Part shown: positions 7,546 through 17,027 of the stretch, in pieces
Layout of the letters: each line of letters opens with the position of its first letter
How positions within the stretch are numbered: position 1 is the first letter of the stretch
DNA from: JANPLN01 sp043757265
GTDB lineage: Bacteria > Bdellovibrionota > Bdellovibrionia > Bdellovibrionales > JAGQZY01
Assembly: GCA_043757265.1 (NCBI GenBank)
Contig: JAYUQP010000045.1
Coordinates: forward strand, 1-64,000
Reading direction: 5' to 3'
Length of the DNA stretch: 64,000 bases
Position numbers and translations under genes: made by a program
Notes under the pieces: model-generated
The model's input: the letters and a program-made list of their open reading frames with translations, nothing else
Database searches by the model: none
What the model was told of the DNA's origin: nothing

Positions 7546-9474
7546 TTATCGGCTTGGATTTTCATCTTCTAAAGCTGGAAATAGTATCTCAAATTGGGTC
7601 CCACGTCCCACCTCTGATTCCACTTTTATCTCCCCGCCATGGCTTTTTACAATGCCATAGGAGATGCTCAGGCCTAGACCCGTTCCTTGGCCCACGTCTT
7701 TTGTCGTGTAAAAAGGGTCAAATATCTTATCAATGTCATCTTTGTCGATCCCGACGCCCGTGTCGGCGATCTTAATACTCACCATTGCGTCGCGCTTCAG
7801 GTAATTTACCTGAATCGAAACAGCGCCTTCACGGGTAATAATTGCCTGAAACGCGTTTGAAATAACGTTCATAAAAACTTGGCTTACCTGGTTGGGGTTC
7901 CCGATAATCAAGGGGATAAAATCCTCATAGCTCTTCAAGATTTTAATTTTGTCGTTTTTAATTGCTCCGCGCAAAAGATCCAAAGTAGAGTCAATACAAT
8001 CTGTCACACTGAACTTCTTTTGGTCTTTGTCGCTCGAGCGCGAAAAGGTGCGAAGACCAGTCACTATGTCCCGAGTGCGCCGCGCCCCCTCCTCACAGGA
8101 AGCGATAAGTTTAGGAAGATCCTTCGCTATAAACTCATAATCAAATTTCTTTTTTATTTTTTCAAAGTTTTCGTTCTTCTTGCTTAACTCCTGAATCATT
8201 GCCAACAGAGAGTTGGTGTATTCGCGCAAGTGTTGCATATTGCTATACACAAACCCGATAGGATTGTTCAATTCGTGCGCGACCCCTGCAACGAGTTGAC
8301 CAAGACCTGCCAATTTTGCAGATTGAATGAGCTGGGTTTGTGTTGCCTGCACTTCGGTGTTGGCTTTTTCGAGATCGATGATCTTCGCCTCTAAATCCGA
8401 GCGATACCCATAAATGGTTTGCGACATTTCGTTGAAGCTTTCAGACAACAGACCAATCTCGGTTTTACTTTTAATTTCAACCTGAATGGGCTCGCTGTAG
8501 GTTTTCATTTTTTGGATGGCGTCGACCAGTCGAGCAAGCGGCTGAATAATTTGGTGGGTGAAAAAATAACTAAAAATTAAAAGACAAAGAATGAGGAAAC
8601 CAAAGGCCAGCAATAACAAATATAAAACGCGAGAAAAACTCTTCGTCAGCGCATTTTTGGACGCGCCAATGGCAATCAAAAAGCTCTGATCTCCCCACTT
8701 AACCGCCGTTGAGATAAACCCAAAGTTTTGTCCCTTGAGGGAAATATCAAAAGAATGATTCTTCCCTCGTAAAAAATCCTGTGACAGTTGCTCACGCGTA
8801 AATTTTTCTTCGGGCAAACTGGTGACAAAAATATCACCCTTCGGGCCAAAAAAAACGATATCCATCCCCTGCTGATTTTTAAGACTATTAGTGATTTCAT
8901 TTTCAAGAACGATTGATTTTTCGAGATATCCCGTCCAACTCAGTTTTTCATCTTTAATTTTTTTAATCACACTGAGTTGCAAGTGCACCTGCGCATTGTT
9001 TGAAAAATAAAAAGCATGCGACGTCGTGTCTTTTTCCACTAAACGATCGACCAACTTTGCGTCTAAAACAGAGGGTCCAATATTTGCAAACTCGCGACTT
9101 CCAACGCGCAATAGAAGTGTCCCATCTGCATTGTAAACCGCAAACGATGACGGAACCTCTTCTTCGAGGCGTTTAGTAAGAGTATCTTTGAGTTCGTCCA
9201 CCGACGAAGTTTTGAGGAGGTACAGTATTCCGTTATCCTCAGCAATTTCGTTGAGCCGAGTTCGCGAAAAGCTTTCGTATTCGTCAAATAGATCCTGTAC
9301 TTGTTTTGTGTAAACAATCAATCGTTCGAAAATCTCATCTTGGACCGCTGATTTGAACTGCTGTGCCAATAGAATGACGACGAGAACTAGCGGTAAAAGT
9401 GAAAACAAAACGATCCAGCGGATGAACAAAGTTCTCAACGAAATGTATTTAGCTTTTTTAGGGTTTGTGTTCAT
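7546..9474 (-). CDS. Membrane sensor histidine kinase
   Basis: Histidine kinase of 642 residues. There is a transmembrane helix at about 18-38, an extracytoplasmic sensor domain (about 40-280), a second helix (LYLLLLAFGFLILCLLIFSY), a HAMP linker (IIQPLARLVDAI), a short coiled coil, a HisKA domain with the phospho-acceptor His in VAHELNNP, and a HATPase domain with N box, DTGVGI (G1) and GTGLGLS (G2). It has no receiver domain and no response regulator gene beside it, so it is an orphan. It starts 25 bases after the mreB stop codon. In this HisKA type (AHELNNP) the partner is often an unlinked NtrC-like regulator; an example at 34772 lacks a receiver domain and so is not an obvious partner. 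Confidence 0.92.
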   Translation of the reverse strand: MNTNPKKAKYISLRTLFIRWIVLFSLLPLVLVVILLAQQFKSAVQDEIFERLIVYTKQVQDLFDEYESFSRTRLNEIAEDNGILYLLKTSSVDELKDTLTKRLEEEVPSSFAVYNADGTLLLRVGSREFANIGPSVLDAKLVDRLVEKDTTSHAFYFSNNAQVHLQLSVIKKIKDEKLSWTGYLEKSIVLENEITNSLKNQQGMDIVFFGPKGDIFVTSLPEEKFTREQLSQDFLRGKNHSFDISLKGQNFGFISTAVKWGDQSFLIAIGASKNALTKSFSRVLYLLLLAFGFLILCLLIFSYFFTHQIIQPLARLVDAIQKMKTYSEPIQVEIKSKTEIGLLSESFNEMSQTIYGYRSDLEAKIIDLEKANTEVQATQTQLIQSAKLAGLGQLVAGVAHELNNPIGFVYSNMQHLREYTNSLLAMIQELSKKNENFEKIKKKFDYEFIAKDLPKLIASCEEGARRTRDIVTGLRTFSRSSDKDQKKFSVTDCIDSTLDLLRGAIKNDKIKILKSYEDFIPLIIGNPNQVSQVFMNVISNAFQAIITREGAVSIQVNYLKRDAMVSIKIADTGVGIDKDDIDKIFDPFYTTKDVGQGTGLGLSISYGIVKSHGGEIKVESEVGRGTQFEILFPALEDENPSR

Positions 9475-9499
9475 AGGAAAACCGACCCTGGGTTCAACC

Positions 9500-10546
9500 C
9501 TATTCTGTGATCACTTGTCTGAGAAGATCAAGCTCTGCAAGAACTTTCCCTGACCCCATCACAACACACGTAAGGGGGTTTTCAGCAATCGATACAGGTA
9601 GGCCCGTGCGTTCGCGGAGGAGAACATCTAAGTTATGTAAATGAGCGCCACCACCGGTAAGAACGATGCCATTGTCGACGATGTCCGAAGCGAGCTCGGG
9701 CGGAGTTTTTTCGAGAGCTGTCCGAACGGCATCGACAATCTCACTCAACGGATCACTGATCGCATCGTTTATTTGCTCACTTGTAATTTCTATGGTCTTA
9801 GGCGCGCCGGCGACGAGATCGCGGCCTTTGATTGTCATTGTACGCATTTCGTCAAAAGGATAGGCGTTCCCAATTGTGATTTTGATTTGTTCAGCCGTTC
9901 TCTCGCCAATTAACAGATTAAACTGACGTCGAACGTAATTTATAATTGCCTCGTCCAGTTTGTCGCCAGCAACTTTGATAGACCTGCAATAAACAATTCC
10001 ACCTAATGAGATAACCGCAACACCTGTTGTTCCACCACCAATATCAACAACCATACTGCCGATTGGTTCTGTGATTGGTAAACCGGCTCCGATAGCCGCA
10101 GCCATTGGCTCTTCGATCAAAAAGACTTCACGCGCGCCCGCAGACAAAGCGGACTCACGAACTGCTTTTTTCTCAACCTGAGTAATTCCATAAGGCACGC
10201 AAATAATAATGCGTGGACGAATAAAACTGCGACTGTTTCCCATAGACTTCGAGATAAAATACTTGAGCATGGATTGAGTCACTTCGAAGTCAGCGATAAC
10301 ACCGTCTTTGATAGGTCGAATGGCAACGATGGTTCCGGGAGTTCTTCCCAGCATTTCTTTAGCTTCTTTGCCAACGGCTAAGACTCGGTTCTGCATGCCA
10401 CGATAGTTTTTTTGCACAGCCACCACTGAGGGCTCATCAATAATGATATCCTCCGCTGCCTTTGAGTAAACCAACGTGTTTGCGGTTCCTAAATCAATAG
10501 CAATGTCATTTGAAAACATGTCTGAAAATCTATGCCAAAAAGCCAT
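9500..10546 (-). CDS. mreB: Rod-shape protein MreB
   Basis: Actin-like cytoskeletal ATPase of 348 residues, the usual length. Visible family motifs are the phosphate-1 loop NDIAIDLGTANTLVY, the RPIKDGVIADFEVT segment, the phosphate-2 region VVDIGGGTTGVAVI, and the adenosine motif GIVLTGGGAHL. The N-terminus has a short amphipathic start (MAFWHRFSDMF), as in membrane-bound MreBs. It directs the elongasome during side-wall growth. Unusually, mreC, mreD, PBP2 and RodA do not follow; instead an orphan histidine kinase and a membrane-anchored unknown follow. It has its own promoter. Confidence 0.97.
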   Translation of the reverse strand: MAFWHRFSDMFSNDIAIDLGTANTLVYSKAAEDIIIDEPSVVAVQKNYRGMQNRVLAVGKEAKEMLGRTPGTIVAIRPIKDGVIADFEVTQSMLKYFISKSMGNSRSFIRPRIIICVPYGITQVEKKAVRESALSAGAREVFLIEEPMAAAIGAGLPITEPIGSMVVDIGGGTTGVAVISLGGIVYCRSIKVAGDKLDEAIINYVRRQFNLLIGERTAEQIKITIGNAYPFDEMRTMTIKGRDLVAGAPKTIEITSEQINDAISDPLSEIVDAVRTALEKTPPELASDIVDNGIVLTGGGAHLHNLDVLLRERTGLPVSIAENPLTCVVMGSGKVLAELDLLRQVITE

Positions 10547-10634
10547 TCAAACCCCGTTGTTGAAGCGTGTACTAGGGCGTATGGACGACTATTTTAGAGC
10601 AAACCGGAAATTTTTAAATTGTCCACACGCTCTC

Positions 10635-10663
10635 AGACTAGAGTTTTACAAAATAAGAGTCAA
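10635..10663 (-). promoter_or_regulatory. Candidate promoter of mreB
   Basis: On the minus strand TTGACT, a 17-base spacer and TAGTCT lie about 90 bases upstream of the mreB start. This fits separate transcription from glpD. Confidence 0.5.
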
Positions 10664-10690
10664 TACGTTAGGTTGCACCCTTGCGCCTTG

Positions 10691-10717
10691 CGCGAAAAGC
10701 GAGCATCTCTTTTCGCG
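10691..10717. terminator. Hairpin between glpD and mreB
   Basis: A perfect nine-base-pair stem CGCGAAAAG/CTTTTCGCG with a nine-base loop lies just after the glpD stop. It lacks a following T run on the glpD strand, so termination would be weak; it could instead protect the 3' end of the glpD message. Confidence 0.5.
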
Positions 10718-10724
10718 AACAACA

Positions 10725-12335
10725 CTAAGAAAGAGCTCGCAATTCAAAAGCAATTTTTTTGTCTAAATTATCTATCTGCTCCTGAGGTGAGTTGGGAGCA
10801 AATAATGGCGCAATGAGAGGGGCCAAAGATCTGCCGTTATCTTCGTGAAACAAAAAGAGCGGACTTCTCCGACAATAGAAATCCACCATACTCAAACACA
10901 TTTCATTGTGAATGCAAAACTGTGCCTCTGCTTGCCACAATCGCTCTTTTTCGTTGCCAGATTTTATCTCCTTCATCATTTCCAGAATTGTGAAGGCTTC
11001 CTCACCTCGTCGATTGATCAAAAATTCGACAATGCTCTCCGAAAATCCAGATTCTTCGGAGATGCTCTCCACTTGTAAACGCAGCCTCTCGAGCTTGGCC
11101 AAAGTTGCTGCTGGATTTAGTGGCAGCGTTGTATTTGCCGACTTTAAACTCATACGCTTCTCAAAGGAAAAACTACGCAAGCAAACGTCCACGATCTCCT
11201 CAGCCATAGACCGGTACGTCGTGTATTTTCCACCCGCTACAAGGGTAAGATTCTTTTCAGGAGTAAATATCTCATGCTCCCGACTGGTTTTTCCCTCGGA
11301 ACCCGAATTGTCCTGAACAAGGGGGCGCACCCCGCTGTAACACGAAATCACATCTGTTTTTTTCAGATTCAACGCCGGGAAGTAATCATTTGTTGTGCGC
11401 AAAAGATAGTCCACGTCTTCGGCGTCGACCCTTACCTGGGAGGGATCAGTTTTGAAATCTGTATCAGTAGTCCCTACAATAACTACATCTCCGCGTGGTA
11501 TTACAAAAATAATTCGCTCTTGCACGGCCATTACCACCGCTTGATTTACTGGGATTTTATTGCGCGGAAAGAGTAGATGAATACCCTTCGTTGGCCGTAA
11601 AACTTTTTTCCATCGGGGCAGCGTTTGGGCGCCAAAAATATCGGTCCATGGCCCCACACACCCGACAACGTGACGAGCTTTGAACAAATAGTTTTCAGAC
11701 GTTATGCAATCTTTAGCTCGAACGGTGTAACCGCCGTCGCTTGCATCGCAACCTTCAACAGTCACGTAGTTGGCGACCTGTGCCCCTTCTTGGTGGGCAG
11801 AGCGCAAGGTTTCTATCACGAGTCGATCATCTTCCATGTAGGCATCAGAGTATACCACCGCCCCTGAAAGCTCTGCTTCCTTGAGTGTAGGTTCTCTTTG
11901 CAGGGTTGAACGGGCGCGCAAAAATTCGTGAACCTGTGGGGCTTCAAAAAACGAAAGGAGGTCGTACAAAATCATGCCCGCCTCCATTTTCCATAATCCC
12001 ACACGCGATGATTTGTACACGGGAATAAGAAAGCGCAAAGGATGAACCATGTGCGGCGCCATTTGTAAAAGGTGGCGGCGCTCCATGAGTGCCTCATGGA
12101 CAAGACCGAACTCGAAATTTTCCAAATAGCGAATGCCGCCGTGAACTAACTTGCTGGATCGAGAACTTGTACCAAACGCGAAATCATTTGCTTCCAAAAG
12201 GAGTACGCTAAGCCCGCGCATGGCCGCATCGCGGGCAACGCCAGCTCCAGTAATGCCGCCACCAACAACCAATAAATCAAAAACTTCGTGCTGAGATTGT
12301 TCGAGTGTAGTCTGGCGAGAAAAAGTGTTAAACAT
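10725..12335 (-). CDS. glpD: Aerobic glycerol-3-phosphate dehydrogenase
   Basis: FAD-dependent enzyme of 536 residues that oxidises glycerol-3-phosphate to dihydroxyacetone phosphate and passes electrons to quinone at the inner membrane. The N-terminus holds the dinucleotide-binding motif (DLLVVGGGITGAGVARDAAM), then TSSRSSKLVHGGIRYL, typical of GlpD. Further conserved parts are the VVGCVGPWTD segment, VIVGTTDTD and GVRPLV followed by AGGKYTTYR near residue 370. The start has AGGACG six bases upstream. No glycerol transporter or kinase gene is near; a small gene at 12369 is upstream with a 33-base gap and may share its transcript. Confidence 0.95.
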   Translation of the reverse strand: MFNTFSRQTTLEQSQHEVFDLLVVGGGITGAGVARDAAMRGLSVLLLEANDFAFGTSSRSSKLVHGGIRYLENFEFGLVHEALMERRHLLQMAPHMVHPLRFLIPVYKSSRVGLWKMEAGMILYDLLSFFEAPQVHEFLRARSTLQREPTLKEAELSGAVVYSDAYMEDDRLVIETLRSAHQEGAQVANYVTVEGCDASDGGYTVRAKDCITSENYLFKARHVVGCVGPWTDIFGAQTLPRWKKVLRPTKGIHLLFPRNKIPVNQAVVMAVQERIIFVIPRGDVVIVGTTDTDFKTDPSQVRVDAEDVDYLLRTTNDYFPALNLKKTDVISCYSGVRPLVQDNSGSEGKTSREHEIFTPEKNLTLVAGGKYTTYRSMAEEIVDVCLRSFSFEKRMSLKSANTTLPLNPAATLAKLERLRLQVESISEESGFSESIVEFLINRRGEEAFTILEMMKEIKSGNEKERLWQAEAQFCIHNEMCLSMVDFYCRRSPLFLFHEDNGRSLAPLIAPLFAPNSPQEQIDNLDKKIAFELRALS

Positions 12336-12368
12336 CTTACGTCCTAAATCGGGCGTGTAGACAACGCC

Positions 12369-12809
12369 CTAGGTTCCCATCTTCGTGCTTGAAAAACTTC
12401 CGAGTTCTATGGGCTCCTGAGTTTGAGCAACAGTTGTTCCTTTAACGAACTCCAATTGTGTATTGAAAAAAACTTTTTGTAAATGTTTGTCGCGAGCCCA
12501 CCGGTAGGCGATATCAATCATTTCTTGTGCGTCTGCCGCTTTGCGGGCGGACACGTGTTCGATCCATAAGCTCTGCGTCCATCCTTCAAAAAATAGAAGC
12601 GGCTGGCAAAGAATGTACGCGGTAAGGTCCCCATTTTCTCGCTTGCAAAATGACCACCCAAGGGGGAGATAATGTTCTAAGGCTTCTTTGCGCCACCGCG
12701 CATGCCATGCAGCCATTTCGCGTTCAAATTCAGCACCCGTTTGTCGGGACCTCTCGAAAGTCAAAATCGATTCTAAATCTTGCGGTGCTAATATCTTTAC
12801 TTCGGTCAT
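12369..12809 (-). CDS. Hypothetical protein, possibly GNAT-like
   Basis: Protein of 146 residues with no signal peptide. The pattern of an N-terminal helix (DLESILTFERSR), strands around LGWSFCKRENGDLTAYILCQPLLFF, and a helix EMIDIAYRWARDKHLQKVFFNTQ resembles the acetyltransferase (GNAT) fold, but I see no clear acetyl-CoA pyrophosphate loop. It is transcribed towards glpD and divergently from the HAD phosphatase gene, whose start is only 23 bases away. Function not known. Confidence 0.6.
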   Translation of the reverse strand: MTEVKILAPQDLESILTFERSRQTGAEFEREMAAWHARWRKEALEHYLPLGWSFCKRENGDLTAYILCQPLLFFEGWTQSLWIEHVSARKAADAQEMIDIAYRWARDKHLQKVFFNTQLEFVKGTTVAQTQEPIELGSFSSTKMGT

Positions 12810-12832
12810 GGGCTGAAGATATCCTTTGGTGC

Positions 12833-13591
12833 ATGACGGTCAAGCCTTTTTCAGCAAAACTAAATGAGCAAATCCTCTCTCAAATCGACGCCCATATTCG
12901 CCAAAATGTGGGCCCGCATTTCGCAGCTTTTGATGCCGATGGTACGCTTTGGGATTCTGATGTGGGTGAGAATTTTTTTCAGTATCAAATCGATTTTTGC
13001 AATTTACCAGGTTTGAAGAGCCTTGATCCCTGGGCTCATTACATGAGTCTTAAAAAAATTCACCCCCCAGACGCTTACCTGTGGCTAGCGCAGCTCTGCG
13101 CCCCATTCCCCGTAGAAGAAATTAGAGAATGGGCACAAGAAACCCTTACATCATTTCCCCCAAGCGTGCTTTTGTCACAAAAAATACTCATAGCCGAATT
13201 ACTGAAACGAAATATACAGGTTTTCGTGGTTAGCGCATCTACTCATTGGGCCGTAGAATCTGCAATGTCCATAGTAGGGCTTGCGCCCGAAAGCGCAGTG
13301 GGTGTTAAAACAAAAGTGGTAAATGGGCTTGTTACAAAACAGCAAGAGGGACCCATTACCTGGCGCGAGGGCAAACGCACTGCTTTGCTAGAAAAAACCA
13401 ACGGTGTTCTGCCAATTTTATGTTCTGGAAATTCTTCAGGTGATCTTCATCTGCTCGAATGCTCAACGCTGATACGACTCGCCGTTCAAACACAAACCTC
13501 GAACTCGAAACACGCAGGACTTTTTCAAGATGAGCAAAAGCTTTTATCGGTAGCGCAAGACCGCGGCTGGTTCACGCACGCTTTTTACTAA
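12833..13591 (+). CDS. HAD-superfamily phosphatase (SerB-like)
   Basis: Cytoplasmic HAD hydrolase of 252 residues. Motif I is FDADGTLW (nucleophile Asp and general acid Asp), motif II is VFVVSAST, a Lys lies in EGKRTALL, and motif IV is GNSSGDLHLL. The helical cap between motifs I and II (FFQYQIDFC...) is typical of the HAD-IB group of phosphoserine phosphatase-like enzymes. The substrate is unknown. I start it at 12833 because upstream codons would overlap the divergent gene and lack family-like sequence, although no strong ribosome site is visible. The shared short divergent region suggests coordinated control with the 12369 gene. Confidence 0.8.
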   Translation: MTVKPFSAKLNEQILSQIDAHIRQNVGPHFAAFDADGTLWDSDVGENFFQYQIDFCNLPGLKSLDPWAHYMSLKKIHPPDAYLWLAQLCAPFPVEEIREWAQETLTSFPPSVLLSQKILIAELLKRNIQVFVVSASTHWAVESAMSIVGLAPESAVGVKTKVVNGLVTKQQEGPITWREGKRTALLEKTNGVLPILCSGNSSGDLHLLECSTLIRLAVQTQTSNSKHAGLFQDEQKLLSVAQDRGWFTHAFY

Positions 13592-13603
13592 GACCTTTTG
13601 ACC

Positions 13604-14992
13604 CTATTTTTTTAAAAACGGAATTGCTCCCAAACGAACTTCTAGTGAAGCATAAGCTCTGAGAACATCTGCAGTAGTTTCGACAATGCGAAGCGAGGCT
13701 TCTGCCGAGGCCTGCTCGCGCAAGTTCACAATAAGTACGTTGGTGTCACCCTGTCGAAGGCGCGTTCGCTCGCCGTTTTCTAACTGTTTTGCCAAATCAA
13801 ACTCTTGCAGGGAAAGCTCGCGTCGCTGAGTTGCCACCTCTAAGTTCTTTTGCAATGCCGTCAGTTCCGCTCGCCACTGACGCTCGAGAAGTTGTCTCTC
13901 AAACTCGACTTTTCGAATATTTGCCGACACCTGATCTCTTTGGCCACGGATGTTGCGATACTGCAAAGGCACCTGGAACTGCAAGCTTAAAGTTGTGTTG
14001 TCGTCATCGAGCTTGGTGGAACCCACTCCATTGTCTTTAGAGTACTCCGCTTTAAAATCCAAGCGTGGAAGAAATTGATTTTGCTGCAGATCCTTATCAA
14101 TCTCGAGCTGCGAAAGTTGAACAGCAATGGCAGCAAACTCGGGCCGCTCTTTAATGGCTCGATTCATTAGCTCATCCACCGGTTTTTGGAACTGACCCAT
14201 TTGATGGGGAATCGCCCAACGGGATTCAATATTTCTATCCGACTCGCTCGAAGATTCAATTTTCTTTTTGAGATCTTCTCTTGAGATAAATACGACAAAC
14301 TGTGCTTCTCGGGACTTGAGTTCTAATTCTGCCTGAAGCAGTGCCGATTGCCGCAGAAGTACCGTTCTAAGATTGTCTTTTCGTTCGAACACGGCAATGT
14401 CGCCAGCCCGCGTGCGCTTTTCAAGCCACTGGTCGCGGGTCTTAGCAATATCTAAAAGATTTTTTTGGATTCGCCATCTTTCTAGCGCAATTTTCCAATT
14501 CCAATACGAAAACAATCCCTTTTCGATTTCGCGCAGTTCTGTGGCTCGCAACTGCAGCCTTTGCTGATCTAATTGTAATTTGCTTCTACTCCATGCGGCT
14601 CTTCGTGCATCGATGGCGAACCCACGCAAAAGAGGAAGTCTAACACCGAAGTTCCATTCGCCTTTATCTAAAGTTTCTTGCTCCCCATAATAAAGCGGAA
14701 TCTCTCCCTGACTTTCTCGAAAGCCGGCATAGAGATCCAAGCCAAAGAGAGCTGTTGGCTTTCTGATTTGTGACTCGAAAACGGAGTTTTCGTAATCACC
14801 CGAGCTGTCCTTCCATTCGCCCTCAAGCACAATGTCAAAGGCGCCCCGTGCGGAAAGCTCCTGGGCCTCAGACACTTTGACATCTTGTTGGCTCATTTGC
14901 ACCGTTGGGAACTGAGCAAGCACGTCATTAACGACCTCCGATTCAGTGACATCGGCAAAGGTCAGTTGAGCTAGCAACAAAAATACAAACAT
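13604..14992 (-). CDS. TolC-family outer-membrane channel protein
   Basis: Outer-membrane efflux protein of 462 residues with an N-terminal signal peptide (LLLAQLTFA). It has two long coiled-coil halves (about 110-245 and 275-455, each rich in Leu, Gln, Arg and Glu) of the TolC type that form the periplasmic tunnel. The ends of the halves contain LDFKAEYSKDNG-like beta strands of the barrel. It is the third gene of the ABC-HlyD-TolC operon, with AAGGAC as ribosome site overlapping the end of the HlyD gene. It would be the exit duct of a tripartite exporter. Confidence 0.85.
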   Translation of the reverse strand: MFVFLLLAQLTFADVTESEVVNDVLAQFPTVQMSQQDVKVSEAQELSARGAFDIVLEGEWKDSSGDYENSVFESQIRKPTALFGLDLYAGFRESQGEIPLYYGEQETLDKGEWNFGVRLPLLRGFAIDARRAAWSRSKLQLDQQRLQLRATELREIEKGLFSYWNWKIALERWRIQKNLLDIAKTRDQWLEKRTRAGDIAVFERKDNLRTVLLRQSALLQAELELKSREAQFVVFISREDLKKKIESSSESDRNIESRWAIPHQMGQFQKPVDELMNRAIKERPEFAAIAVQLSQLEIDKDLQQNQFLPRLDFKAEYSKDNGVGSTKLDDDNTTLSLQFQVPLQYRNIRGQRDQVSANIRKVEFERQLLERQWRAELTALQKNLEVATQRRELSLQEFDLAKQLENGERTRLRQGDTNVLIVNLREQASAEASLRIVETTADVLRAYASLEVRLGAIPFLKK

Positions 14993-14995
14993 GAC

Positions 14996-16021
14996 TCAGT
15001 CCTTCTTTTCATCTGTCATAATGGTCGTTTTATAGTTTGGCAGATTGCGCGATGGAAAACCATTAAACCTCCGCCAAATTTCGTATCCAAGGGGAACATC
15101 CCCCAACAAAACCCAGGAGCTTGCGCGAACACCTTGCCGCAAATAACGTGCATCAGGCCACTCATTTTTATCTGGCACGACGATGACGCGAAAATTTCCA
15201 TGGCCATCATCCAACGCATCGATGGTGGAAACCCGGCCAAAGAAAGTTCCAACGGAGGCGTGAGGCACTCCGGAAAAGAAAACCGAGGGCCACCCTTCGA
15301 AGTTTAAGGCGACTCGGTGGTCCTCGTAAATCCAGGGCATATCGTTACCCGAAACCCAAAGCTCAACGGCACGGGATGAGGTCTCGGGCACGATGACTGC
15401 TAGGGGCTCGCCAGCTTTGACGTATTCCACGCCGCCAGCGGAGGTTTTTAAAATGCGCACAACGGTGCCATCAATGGGGGCCGTGATCATCTGCTGCTCT
15501 TGCCGTGAAAGACGCACATCAAAACGCGATAGCTCAGCCAGCGAGGAAGCTTCGTCCGATTCCAGTTTTGCCAGATCCATTTGTGCCTGTTCCAATTGTC
15601 GACGAGAACTGAGACCCTGTGCAAATAACTCTTTTTGCCTCTTCACGTTCAGGTAGGCAGTCTTACGACCTAATTCGATAGCTTCGAATTTTTTCTCGAG
15701 CGCATCGCGCTCTGTATTCATACGATCGATGATATTTGCATCGTTGTCCGACAGCTCCACAATCGGCTCGCCTTTTTTTACTTTCTGACCCTCTTGCACA
15801 AACCATTTTTGAATGCGCCCCTCGATAGGAGCGGCCAATTCCTGTCGCCGTTCTTCGGGACTCAGCGCCATTACGCGACCGTACCCCTGAACTGTTTGCA
15901 TCCACGGCATAAACGCACAAAGTATCAAAAACAGAAAACTTGCGACCAAGGTGTATTTGGCGTATTTGTGCCAAACAAAACGATCCTCTGTTAAAAGTCT
16001 GATGGAATTTTTCGCTTTCAT
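14996..16021 (-). CDS. HlyD-family periplasmic adaptor
   Basis: Membrane-fusion protein of 341 residues. One transmembrane helix (about 26-42, YTLVASFLFLILCAFMPW), a split lipoyl domain (EGRIQKWFVQEGQKVKKGEPIVEL and ITAPIDGTVVRI), a coiled-coil hairpin between them (about 100-180), and a beta-barrel domain. HlyD proteins bridge an inner-membrane ABC transporter and TolC. The start overlaps the ABC-gene stop by four bases (ATGA), so translation is coupled. Confidence 0.88.
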   Translation of the reverse strand: MKAKNSIRLLTEDRFVWHKYAKYTLVASFLFLILCAFMPWMQTVQGYGRVMALSPEERRQELAAPIEGRIQKWFVQEGQKVKKGEPIVELSDNDANIIDRMNTERDALEKKFEAIELGRKTAYLNVKRQKELFAQGLSSRRQLEQAQMDLAKLESDEASSLAELSRFDVRLSRQEQQMITAPIDGTVVRILKTSAGGVEYVKAGEPLAVIVPETSSRAVELWVSGNDMPWIYEDHRVALNFEGWPSVFFSGVPHASVGTFFGRVSTIDALDDGHGNFRVIVVPDKNEWPDARYLRQGVRASSWVLLGDVPLGYEIWRRFNGFPSRNLPNYKTTIMTDEKKD

Positions 16022-16929
16022 GAATCTTTTCCCTCTTGCAACAACTGCAGTTTCTTGATCGCCGCGGCAGAATCATAGTAGTAGTCGAGAATATTGGAAA
16101 ACTTAAATAGGGATATAAGTAAGTTTGTGACAATAAGTTCGCTTGCGATGAGCTGTCCAATGGTCATTTGATTTTGAAATACCAACAACCCGCCAACAAC
16201 CAACAATACAATGGCGGACAAAATTTTGATGATGAATAGACCCACTGATTGTTTGACATAATAGCCGTATCTTTTTTCCCTAACGGAGAAGTAATCAATC
16301 AATTGATGTTCGATTCTGTCCGTGCTGTTCGAATCCGTTGATTCGGACTGAAGCTCAAAGATTAAATCGTGTTTTTTTGTAGATTCTAAAAGCGCATATT
16401 CCATGGTCTTCTTTCCCATGACAACAGTGATCCAATAAAACGCGCCAATTAAGATTAACGAGTACATCACGAAGAAAGGGTGATAAATGCTTATCAAAAT
16501 CAGCACAAGAACCGACTGGAGAACGAATGTAAAACCATCAAAGAATAAAGGGATTATGCTTTTTTGCAACGTGATAGATTCGAAAATGTAATTCCACTTT
16601 TTTTTGCTGATAGTTTGATTATTGTTTTTTGCAGCTTGAGCGGATTTTTGCGCATCTTCGATAGACCGCAAAAACAAACGCCGCTGCAAGTATTCGGAAA
16701 GATGCATTTGCAAAACCCGCATGATCGTTATTCCAACAAAAAAGAGCCCCACAGAAAGAATTAAGAAAATCGTCGATTGCTGAAACACCAGAAGAGTGTA
16801 TTGCTGGATTAAAGACTGAATCAAAAAAGGAATGGAAAGAATTAAAAAGCTACTGACCGTGGTAAAAACCAACATCGATCGAATACTTTTCTTTTCCGAC
16901 TTAAAATATTCGAGCATTTCTTGCAACAT
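16018..16929 (-). CDS. ABC-exporter transmembrane domain without ATPase
   Basis: Integral membrane protein of 303 residues with the topology of a type-1 ABC exporter membrane domain: about six transmembrane helices (roughly 19-38, 52-75, 128-145, 151-170, 230-250, 252-275) plus the loop that contacts the nucleotide-binding domain. It ends at EGKDS, where an ABC exporter would continue into a Walker A domain. No Walker A, signature or Walker B motif follows in this or the next gene. GGAGG four bases before ATG supports the start. Either the ATPase is a separate gene elsewhere, or the gene is a truncated derivative. The family call is good; the substrate is unknown. Confidence 0.75.
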   Translation of the reverse strand: MLQEMLEYFKSEKKSIRSMLVFTTVSSFLILSIPFLIQSLIQQYTLLVFQQSTIFLILSVGLFFVGITIMRVLQMHLSEYLQRRLFLRSIEDAQKSAQAAKNNNQTISKKKWNYIFESITLQKSIIPLFFDGFTFVLQSVLVLILISIYHPFFVMYSLILIGAFYWITVVMGKKTMEYALLESTKKHDLIFELQSESTDSNSTDRIEHQLIDYFSVREKRYGYYVKQSVGLFIIKILSAIVLLVVGGLLVFQNQMTIGQLIASELIVTNLLISLFKFSNILDYYYDSAAAIKKLQLLQEGKDS

Positions 16930-17027
16930 GCATCCTCCAGAGTTTTTAAGAGTATCGACCTTTTTTTTAGTTAGGTAAAGTAGATAATTAAATAGATATT
17001 CATCGGTTTTTCAGATAACTTAAATAA

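Noticed and set aside
15663..16160. 165-residue frame antisense or out of frame to the HlyD/ABC genes
   Set aside because: Atypical amino-acid use and overlap with two well-supported genes.
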